In this document: positions 49,201 through 61,200 of the stretch, piece by piece
How the letters are laid out: every line of letters starts with the position of its first letter
Numbering within the stretch: the stretch's first letter is position 1
NCBI GenBank assembly: GCA_030549495.1
Contig: JAUIRK010000740.1
Location: forward strand, 62,001 to 126,000
DNA length: 64,000 bases
Direction: 5' to 3'
From: Nectonema munidae
Lineage: Eukaryota; Nematomorpha; Nectonematoida; Nectonematidae
The notes under the pieces: model-generated
The model's input: the letters and a program-made list of their open reading frames with translations, nothing else
What the model was told of the DNA's origin: nothing
Databases searched by the model: none
Position numbers and translations under genes: made by a program

Positions 49201-52200
49201 TGGCTAAGACACCTGGAGAGAATGGACCCACAAAGACTGACAAAGAGATTACGAAATGAAAGCACAAGATCGAAGATGCTAAGATGAGCGGAAGATGGAG
49301 GAGTTGCTACAAGATCATGGTCGACCTTGGCTCGCCAGGACAAAGACCTACTTCTTTTGAGAGCGAATGAATGATGATGATGATGATAAAGTAACATAAA
49401 ATACATAAAAGCAAAAATAATTTTTTATTCTATGCTTTCGTCGGTGCTCAGACTTATCTTATTTAACAAGTCCCTAGACATAGTCACCTATCATAGCTTC
49501 ATCCCATCGACCTTGGTATCTTACTTAACTTTAAAATTGCGGTTTTATTTCATGAAAACAATATGATTGGTTGAAATGTTTATGCAATATATAGTAATAT
49601 GACGATTTTTATTTATTTGTTTAGAAAATAAAATTAAACAGTTTTTCAATATTTCTTTTTCATGGTATATATCATTTGAAAGCTTATCGTTTTGTGTATA
49701 CGCTAGAATAATGTATTTTTCCAAAAGCTTTTTAATTTTTTTTGATAACTGGACTTTACTTTGAAAATTTTGGTCTCAAAGAAAGAACATGCTGCATTAC
49801 TCGTTTGTGAGCGCAGTGAATTCTTATCTCGCATACGCTTCACCACATCTTTAGCACGCGTGTGTGGTTTATTTTATCGGGCTAGTGTACGCTTAGTTTA
49901 TTTGTAGTGTTCCTAACTGAAATTCTAGTCAAATATTGAAACGCTTATAACTTTCACATTTCTCAACAAAATGCATCATGCGATATACCAAATTAAAGCA
50001 TTTTTATGGGCTTTCAGAATAAATTGCTTATATTATAAATAGTTGAGAATTAGCATTTTACTGTTTTTTAACGAAGAGTATTTGTTATATTTATACCGAC
50101 AATGTGCGATAAAGAAATCACACATCAATGCTATCTCACATCATAATTAAGATTTAAAAGTTGCACCACATACTATTTTCAAGTAACATATTATAGTTCA
50201 TTATTCAGTTCGATATATCTATGTGTGAACATGTGTGTATCATATAGCAGCCTGTTTATTTATTTTTTTGAAAGGGGGAGGAGTGTTTTATGTTAACCCA
50301 TTTAAGACCAAGCAAAACAGACGATATTTAAAAAACGCAGACGATTTATATACAAGGTCATTGAAAAAAGCAGACGAGGATGAAATTACTTATGTTCCAA
50401 AATAGGAACATTGGTCGTAAATGGGTTAACACAAGTAGATATCGCAGTTCAATTCTTGTGTTTTACCTCACCCATTCGCGAGTCATAGTTATCAAATTAG
50501 TAAACACGTGTAATGCAAGTTTTCAACATGTTTAGATAAGTTTTTATCAAATTGATGCATGTTGATTCCGTGGAGCTTCATTTCCATGGTAATTACAAAT
50601 AAAATTTGAATTCTTTTATAATTTTGTAATTTTTCAGTTTTCTTCGTAATTAGCAGATGAGAGGTGCATATTTTTTATATTTGCTAATTTTGAACTTTAA
50701 CGCGTATTACATTTTGGAAATTTTTTCCCTTTTTTCTGTAACAATTTCCAATACAATTATAAAACTCTACTACCAGAACCTAAATTTATTTGTAGGTTTT
50801 TGTAAAATAATAAACTACGATGGTTTACATTCCAATCTAAGATTTTTAGAGGGTATAAAATGTTAATCTACCTTATTTCGTTAGTACTTTCATGTGGTGT
50901 GGGTGAAATGACCTCAAAGTGAGTTCATTGACCCGTACTTGAATTCTAAATTTCACCGAACATTTTTTACCACGAGATATTAAAAATTCTTTTTTTAATT
51001 TGTTCATAGGATTAAAGTACACGTATAACTAAAATATTTTCTGGAAAAAAAATCGAAAAATTTCATTCATTTTTTTTTAAAAATAGTTTTTCTCAAAAAA
51101 AGTTGACATTTTAACGGGAATTTTTTTATTTAAAATAAAATTATTTTTTTCTAATTTTTACATTAACTTATTCAAAATCGCTTGCATTTTTTTAAATTTT
51201 GAAAAATATTTATTTTTGCTATATTTTTTTGATTTTATAAATTTTTAATTTTGAAAGAAAAATTTATGAGAGAATTTTTTTAAATACATTATAAACCATG
51301 CCTATCCTAAAGAGCATTCTGTTACCCGCATTTTGCATGTCATTTAGTTTTTGGAAAAATTTCAAATATTTTCAAGTATTTTGATTATTTGACCTATATA
51401 TTATTTTAAATCGAGCAAATTGCTAAAATATAGGTAAAAACTTTTGTAAAATTGTATGAGGTATATCAAATCTTACATCTAGTAAATATGAACAAAAAGT
51501 TGAATGTTTTTCGATACTTTGATTACAGGATTTTATTTTGATTATTTGACAAATATATTAACTGGTTAAATTTCTAATCCTTAGCTTTGAGAGTGAGCAA
51601 GAAATGTGAATTTTGAAATTGAAATTTCCTTTTACGACTAACAATCAATATAATTTTCGTTTAGCTTATAGATTGTATACTGTAATTCCACGCTTAATCA
51701 AGTTTATCGAGCACCTGACCAACTGGTACGTTCGTTTCAATCGGAAGCGTTTAAAAGGCGAAAACGGTTCCGAAGATTGTGAACGCGCTCTTAACTCCTT
51801 GTTCTCCGTACTTTTTAATCTGATTCATATAATGGTACTTCTTATTTACTATTGTCATCATATTGTTTTCATTTTGTATTGCCGTATGTACTCGCACTCG
51901 TGTATGCGATCACGTCAAATTCATGGTGTACTAGACCTTATACTAGCCACCTTACGCCCACTTCTCATTTGAGGCTGTTTTTACGATTCTGATGCCGATT
52001 CTTCATTTTAAACATTAAAAATATTAAATTATCTATTACTATGTTTGATAGAAATATAATGAACAAAATAAATCCAGTTTTTTAATACGTTTCAATAGAT
52101 GCTTCTTGGGACTGAGGTATCGCAAAGTACTACAGAAATTTTGGCATGCGATTCTCTTTCTGATATATTTAGAAAAACAGGCTTCCCGATTCCGATTAGT

Positions 52201-55200
52201 GCTCCCATCACTACTAGCAATGCATTTTTCCAATTCCGTTTTTAAGATTTTTTCTCAAAATCATATTGTATGAAGTTTTAATCCTGGCAGTACGGACCAT
52301 GGCTTTTTACTCCACTTATCAATTTATACTTGATTTCACTAGAAATAAAGAATATATAACCTGTAAGCATGTAATTTTTGTTAATAAAAAATATTTAAAA
52401 AAAACTTACTTCTAATTGTTTTTCATTTTTAGTTTAGTAAAGTTATATATGTGAAGAATCAGAGTTTATGATAAATAATTAAAAAATATCAAGACTATCA
52501 TCCTTTAATAATTCAGCTCCATTTTTAGGAACAGTTGGTTCTTCTGATTGTGAAATATTTTTGATGTTTCTTATTATCGGTCTCTCGAAGTAGACTGCTT
52601 AGGTGTCCAAGTAAAGTCAGGAGCAACAAGACTATCAGAAAGGTCGTAAGAATCTGTCACTACTGTAATAGCTTTCTGATGAGTATGAGTTAACCTCATT
52701 GTCTAATGAATTGATATAATCCAGACACACCGTATCTTCTCCAGTTCGTTCATCACACTGTAGATCTTTGTCTTTTTAGATGAGTGTCGGACGAGGTCAG
52801 GATCAATCTTGTCTCATCCATCATTTGACACACTTGCACAACGTAGAAATGTTGAACTTTTAGAAATTTCGATGATCGGTCTTTTCCAATTACAGGCTTG
52901 TGATCCATGTCTTCAATAGTAAGCAGAAATGTAAATTGTTTTATCAATGACCCATTTGAGGCCACAAGATTCATCTTAGACCTGTATGAATAACTTCGAT
53001 CTCTGTCTTATAGCTTTTGCTTTCTACCAGTCACCAACATCGAGAAAGAGAAGATGAATGAGATAAGATTTCATTTTTTATGTCTTTTTTTAAGAAAAAC
53101 TCCACTTGAATATCCAAATATAAACATTTATATTAAATATTATTAACATGGCTGCCAAAAATAAGAGATTGACTCACATGTGATATATTTTTTTATATTT
53201 TAAAGTACACTTGTTTTTGAAATACAATTTTTATCCTGTGGTCTCTATTCTCTACTTCCCTAAAATCTGGAAGGATTGACTTGCACCTATTTCTAATATA
53301 CCTTCTTTTAGAATCTGACTTTTTAATAAACATTACTATTCTGAGTGAGTAAAACGTCTACACTTTACATGAACACCTTCCTTAATGTTTCTCTAAAATG
53401 CCGCGCATGATATTTAGATATTTATCAATTCAAATTCATTTAGTGATAATAACCCTGTACATGTGTATTTTTAATTTTCTGTAATACATGAAAATAATAA
53501 ACATTAGCCTATACGCCAAATAGAAAAATAAGATCTGAGATGTGTTAACGATAAAAATGGACAAAACAACTATTCAATAGAAATAGAAAAATTGTCATCA
53601 AATCTATCTATTGACGGACAGTTGGTTATCTAATGAAAATGAAGGCAGGCTTCTGTCATTGTTTTAATCATGCTTACTGGTCTAGTTTCTTCAAAGTGTT
53701 TTATAAAGAGAGCAAATCACAAATGACAAAACAATATTTTCAAAAACCTGATCTTTTTATCTTTTTGCAATCAACATTCACTATATACGAGACCCAAGTG
53801 TGAGGTAATTAAGTTACTGATTAAAAACTGAAATAAATTTTTTTTCTGAAATCATCTCATAGATTTAGTAGTAGAGTTACAAATATCAAATATAATTATG
53901 AAAAGTATCGTGTAAATTTTTAAAAATATTTTTTCTTTTTTTGTATTTAGTCATCGTTTACGCCGTTTATAACCGAATTCATGTATCAGAGAATGCGCCA
54001 TTTTGTTGATTGGAGCGAGTACGAATCTGAGCCCGTCTTCAATTCTAGTATTCACTTTTTAATGCATCCAGAAATAGAGTGAGTTTTTATTTTCACTTTT
54101 TTGATTATATAATTTAATTTGTGTAAAGTTAACAACAATCAAACTAAGTGATATAAAATATTATTATTATTAGTAAATGATGTGTTTGAGTTCATCTTTT
54201 TTTATTACTCTTCCAAATTTTTTAGACCTGAACTGATTGATAACGATGTTGAAAGGAGGGTTGCAAGAATGCAATCGATCATAGAACTCGGAAGAGTAAT
54301 CAGAGATCGAAACACCCTTCCAGTAAAAGTAAGTTTCACTCTTTATCTAACGACACCCTTGATTGTTTTAAAACAGGCGTGGACAACAATTTTGAGCTGT
54401 CGGATGGATTGAATTTTAACTGAGGTTTAGCGGCTCGCAATAATATTATATTATATGAAGCGTGCAAATATCTGTGTCTGATTCAATGTACCTAGACAAA
54501 AATATAACCCTTATTTTTAATTTTACTTTCCAAAATTTTATTGTTTATATTTAGTTTATTCACCTGTTTTATGAGATCCAATGTTAAAATTTTCCGAATT
54601 CTAATGTTTGTATACAACACTTGCAATTTTCATTTTAGACTTTTTATTAAAATTTGTTTCAAATGTTCAAAATCTTTTCTTTTCTATCTTATTTATATTT
54701 TCACTAAAAATTCTCTTTCGTCTCTTCAAAAATCTTGCTTCCGCGTAATTTTACCGTATAAGATGTTTTGATAATACAAAGTTTTTTACAGTCGTTCTAG
54801 TGGTAAATGTGAGTGTTCACTCACCTTGTTCTTTGCTTGCGTTTAAGTATCCAATCAATGAGGCCGTTGTGATTCACTCAAGTAAAGAATTCCTGGAAGA
54901 CGTGGCTTCACTGCGCTCACACATACAGAATGAACTGAATGTAAAGAAGGTCGTTCTCACTTCCGACAAAGATATGTACGGAGTTCAACTTCACGCAGAT
55001 GCAAACCCCAAAATTTTGGGCGTTAAATTTAAAGCTGGATTTAAGAGCATTTCCACCTTTATCAAAAATCTGAGTAAGTCGTCCATTTAATCTTTTTTCT
55101 CATAATTCATTTACATGTATTCTTAAATAACTTTAACCTAATTCAAGGGGGTCGAATCATACATGACTTGCAAATTTTTGCAGTATAACAAAGTGGGTTT

Positions 55201-58200
55201 ATATTGAAGTGATATAATCATGAGTCCTTTCAAAACTATATCAAATTTTGACCGTTTGATTTAGCAGAATTTCGTTATATAAACAAGTGGATCCACACGT
55301 TTGGCTCGAGATATATCGGATTCTAGGTACCCTAAAAATTGTTACCCTCAAAGTTCATTTGTATCCGCAAGGATTATTGATACCAGCAAAGAGCATTGGT
55401 AACCTCAAAAATCATTGGAATGGAATAGTAGAAGGGGTATTTATCATCGGTTACTTTTTAAACGGGATTTATTGATAATGGTATAAATTGTAACGTGATA
55501 TTTATCTATGAAAATATTATAATTTAAAATTAAAAAAAAAGGTATGAAGAATAATAAAGAAGAAGAAGATTTATTAATTGATAAAATAAAATTGGAATAC
55601 ACCACTAAACATATAAAAAAAAAGAATTAAATAAAGATTTAAAGTATTTATAGTTGGGAAAAATTCAAAAGGCCTGCAAGCCACTGATATGAATAAATGA
55701 TATGAATAATGATCGTATAGAACTATTTATCGTCAAATATGTTCTACGAAATCCTCCCTTTCAGAAAATTTTTAAAACGGATGATAAAAAATAAATTCTA
55801 ACGGGATATTTATCAGTGAAGATCTCGTTAGAAATCCCCGATTGACAATATATTCTGTTTCGGGTACATCCGGAATCGAACCCGATACCTTTAATTCAAT
55901 TTGCTTTATTTGTTACTTCTACCATGGTTATTGAACCATTAATGCATTTTTAATTTTTCAAACGTCTATATGTGTTTAACAAAATAAAAAATATTCTTAA
56001 TTTTAGAAAGAATAAACAAAAAACATATATAAATGGCAAATAGTTAATGAAACTAAAATGCTAATATATGCAAATAGAGATTTTTTGGCATTTTCAGTTA
56101 AATATTTATGCATTTTTTGAAAGATCATTGAGACAAACCAAAGTTGATGTCTAATGATTTAAAAAGCAAAAATTTTATTAAGAGATGTTCGTGATTGACA
56201 CGATCAAATTCTTTAGAAAAATCGAGGAACGTTGCTTATAAAAAGATTCAGCAAGTCAAAGAAGAAACCAGACAAAGCTTTTTCCGTAGAGGATTTAGGA
56301 AGAAAGGCATACTAATTGGGAGAGATAATATTGAACTTATTTGTAAAAGGTATCATTTTCTTAAGTACAATGATTTGAAGAATTTTTGAAAATCTGGAAA
56401 GCAAAGAAATTGGCCTAAAATTAGTTAAAGAAAGCTAAAATCACCATTTTTGGTATAGGTGTATAACTTTGGCTATTTTTAAAACTTTGAGACAAATACA
56501 AGACGATAAAATAAATCTAAAAGAGTCTCTTCTAAGGCATTGTATTTTACTTAATTTGATCAATCCAGAAAAATGTGAGCTCTTAAGAGAAAAAAGAGCA
56601 GAATATAAGTGATTCGTTTCTAGCTTATTCAAGAAAGAGCCAGTGGGTTCAAAGTAATCTAAATATAAAACAAGCTAAAAAAGGTTTAACTAAAGATCCA
56701 GTTAAGCTAGCTACAATTTCGTCGGGTTGAATTAGTCAGGTGCTTTTGGATTTTGCATTTAATAACATGTTCAAAGTATAGCAGATATTGTTCTTGTTGT
56801 TAGACAGTTGATTAGAGTAATTAAATTTTCTTTTTTAACCTCATATAAAATTTAACGAACTTTTTAAATATTATGAAATTTTCATTTCTTGCTTTTGTTT
56901 AAATTTGGAAAGACGTTGAGAAAACCATGGATTATAAATTCATTTGCTCTCAATTGTTTTAATAGAAAAGAAGTATTGGAAAAATAAAATAAAAATTTGG
57001 ATATCTTATTTGATAAATTTCTGATAAATCTGTAGAACATAGATTCCTTATGAAAGTTACAGCATTACTAAACTAAAAAGACGTTTGCAATAAGAAGTTT
57101 TAATTGAGATTCTAGTGGAAAAAAATTGGATAACAAAAGAACATTAGTGTAGTGGTCAGATATATCTGTAAAGATGTTATTGGCCTCCACTGGCAGATAT
57201 CTTGTTATCACCATACCAGTGGTGACCGAGCCGGTTTTGTTAGAACCAGGAGAGGTGTGTGTGTATGTAATTCAAGACAGATATGATCTGTAAGGATGTT
57301 ATTGGATTTTGAAAAATTGGAAATACTTGTTAAAATATACAAAAAATATAGAAAGTATGACAATTATTTTATTGGAAATAGGATATTTCAACGAGTCTTT
57401 TTCAAGTGATCCTGAATCAGTGCAAGCTTAACTTTAAGAAAGTAGGTGTTAATTAAGAAGTAAAAATATTGTCGATTAATGTTAAAGAATGGCGAGTGCA
57501 TTTTGAAATTGAAGGAAAAAGTCCGTGGGATTAAAAAAAAGTGCTTAATAAATCAAAAGAACCTTCAATAAATTTATATTAAAATGGCCGCTGATTTTGT
57601 TATTTTTTGATGGATCAAAATTCATGAGGAATTCATTTATAAACACAGAAAATAAATTGCGATCAGCACAAAAAAGTTTGAATTAATTGCTAACATATAC
57701 TCACAAATATTGTTCTGAAAAGTAGATGAACATTCTACCAAATTATAGACACATTCCTACACTCCTCCTTTTTTGGAACTCTCATAGAATTACATTGTAC
57801 CGAGGAAGATCAAACTTCAAGTTGTGAATTTGGCAAATTTCAGATAAAAGGGTATCAAATTTAAAAGTTAATGGTGAAAGAAAAATCTTTTCTTCGGAGG
57901 TATCATTAGTGTTTGAGCTGGAACTATCTGTATTCGTAAGATGAAAAGGTAATGAATTATTGTGATAACTATTACTAATCCTACATTCATTTTGTTTCCA
58001 AAAACACGAGTTTTTTTTTAAAAAATATATATAAAAAAAGTATTGAAGAAAAGTTTTGTTTTAAAATTGTTTCGTGTATTTTAACCTAATGCACGGCTAA
58101 ATCGTCACCGTCCAAGTCTGAATGATGCCGGATTATTAATAGTCAACCTCTGAATCTAATCATCATTATCATTTTATATAGTCAATATATTTTCCCTTTT

Positions 58201-61200
58201 ACGAAGGGATACGACTCTCCTTCCATGATTTTATAGTTATTGATTTTTTTGTTTGTATATATTTTTTATTTTTTTTAGTTTTTTTTTCTTTACGTTAGCA
58301 ATCCTAAATAATTATGGCTGATAATAACAAAAAATTGATGAATTTTACTACCGTTTCTTTTTCTGGGTCAAGTAGGGGAAAATTTTCTTTTACTGAAAGT
58401 GATGGTTTTGTAGTCACGAATCAAATCCTTACAACCTGTGATTCGACGGATAGTGAAGAAAAACTATCTTTCAAAAAAGGTCAAAGAAATCATTTACAAG
58501 ATCCTAACAAATCATCCGTTGGAACAGAATGGAAAACAATTGTAAGTGTTTCTCATAATAGAAAAACAATAACAAAAAACATTCTAAAGGAAACACTCGG
58601 TCCAACAAATTTGGCAAAAAGGTCTGTTATAAAGGGTAGTTGTATAAGCTTTTGGTTTGTTTTTTATTGCTATTCATCATGGACATTTTCCTTATCAGAA
58701 ATTCAAGCTTTTATAGCTACATTGTACGTTACAGGTTTCACTATGTCGAAAAACATTGAATTGCATTCTCTTTGTTCTGATGACGGGTTTACCTTCCTGT
58801 AAAAAACAATGTCAAAAAATGGATTTTGTGAAATATTGAGATTTCTGCGCTTCGATGAAAAAACAACAAGATCCGTACGAATAAAAACATAAATTTGCTG
58901 CAATATCAAATGTTTGGTATCATTTTATTTTAAATTGTCAAAGAATGTACATTCCAGGTCCTGTAGGTAGATGAACAACTTTTTCCAAGCAAAATGCGTT
59001 GTCCCTTTACCCAGCTTATTCCATCGAAAGCTGATGAGTATGGACAAAAAATGTGGTTCGCTGTAGATGTTGAAAGTAAATATTTCTTGAATCTTTTCCG
59101 TATTTAGGTAAGGAGGAAAATCGTTCAAAGGTATAAGATTGTTAGAACTTGTAAAACCTTACTCCAAAAGTGGAAGAAATGTTACAACTGATCGTTTCTT
59201 TAGAATTTGGCTAAAAAACTTCAAGAACAATTGATGAATTTGGTTGGCACTATGAACAAAGCTAGAAAAGAAATTCCAAAAGAACTAAAAAATTTATGAA
59301 TAAAAGAATATGCATCAATTGTTGTAGAAACTCAATGCGTTACTTTAACACGTTATCAGGCAAAGAAAAATAAATATGTCTACGTTCTTAGTAGTCAGCA
59401 CAAAAGTGTTGAAATAAAAGACGCCAGAAAGTATTGAATACTAAAACACCTCTAAATATGGTGTTGATGTCTTAGATCAAATGACTCGATTATACTGTGC
59501 TAAATCTTCTTTGAGAAGATGGCCAATCCATGCCTTCTATAATATTTTAGACTTAGCATGCATTTTGTACAAAGAAGTAACTTGAGAAAAAATTTGGAGA
59601 AAATAGTTTCTACAAAAACTTGCAGAAGAGTTGATTGACGAACATGTCAAACACAAAAGTAGCCATGCAAGTATTAATAGGGAAACTGAAAAATAAATCA
59701 ACAGAAAAAAGTGTCAAGTGAAAAGCAACTGCAATGGCAAAAGGTATGATGAAGTGCTATGTTTGCTCTAAACGTAACTTGTAAAATAGGTAAATAAATT
59801 TTCTACACTTTTCAAGTTTGTTTTCACTTCTATACATAAACTAATAAATATGTATAGATATTGTGTCAAAGTATATTTCTGAAAAATTTCAAGTAAAAAT
59901 TAAGGGTCAATTTGACCCGTTCCCGGAGTTAAAGCTTAGCAGTAATTGCGGGTGTTCTAACTTCCTTGCTTCACAGTTTCTACGATTGTATTTTTGAGCC
60001 ACAATCTCTTCATGAGTTGTTTTTATCATCTAACTTCATTGCACACATTTTGCGATAACCTGTTAGATACTCCTCCACGCAGGATTGGGAATTGTGAAAA
60101 TTTGAATTAAGCATGTTTCAATATCAACAATTTGAATTTAATTCAAATATTTGAGAATACTAATTGTTGTTTCCATGATTCTATTAGAAATAAATGCACT
60201 CGTTATTTGAGCTTAAAATATAATAAAAAGTATTTACTTTAAAAATGTCAATTTCTACAAATTAATTTTATCTCTCGCTTCAGTTTCGTTGCAAGGAGAA
60301 AGAAAGATTAGCTTTTAGACGCATGCTCAACCCGATTCAATTTTGTTTAGGCAATGATGAGGTGATTCAATTCCAAAAAGATGGACATATTTTAGTTGAA
60401 AACAAGTACGATGTCTCTGTAGATGACGTCCGCCTCTTTTACACCTTTAAACACGAAGAAGGAAAAGAGTCAAAGTATCAAGGTATGCAAATTTTTTGTC
60501 GCAACACTTCATCCAAAAATATAGTTCAGCTATTTTAAATATATATATTCTCCATGTGTATTTAAGCTTCTTTACAACGAGCTTACTGATTACGACATTT
60601 CCTCTGATTGTTGGCCCAAAATGGTGTTAATATTTACGTTCCTCTTTTTTTAGGAGACTCTTCTGTTAAATATCCAGAACTCCTAGTTCTCATCGATGTA
60701 AGTCCTTCTCTAGAAGCGGAACAAGAAGGTCTTGCGAGAGAAATCATTAACCGGATTCAGAAATTGCGCAAAAAAGCGCGTTTAGAGCCGTGTAACCTAG
60801 TTACAATTTATTTGCAATTTGGAAAAAGCTCGCGGTCAAATGATGAAGAGCCTTTAGATCTTTCACAGGTCTTTCTTGCGCACAAAGATATCATTCAGAC
60901 AACGATTAAACAACAAATTTTTCTGGAATCTGCTCCAACATTTTCTGATGTCATAATACAAGAAGAGGTGGTTGTAAGGCGAAATTAAGCTTCTATAACT
61001 CATCGATAAGCAACCTTTAATGAAATGCCTAATTCATGATCTCCCTGCAGATCATTGCAATAAGAAAATTTACACTAAAATATTGAATATATACACTTTA
61101 AGGTAGTAAGAATAGTCTTTGTAATTTTTTATATTGCATTTAGAGGTGTATTAGAGGCGCAAATGGGATGAGAATATTGTTAATTTTGGCATTCTTAAAG

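Noticed and set aside
46277-51664. A missing IARS1 exon between exons 14 and 16
   Set aside because: An exon with the expected [10 protein letters not shown] segment and matching phases was found at 47531-47663.
58703-59128. Minus-strand frames
   Set aside because: They overlap the piggyBac transposase, whose sense-strand blocks are recognisable.
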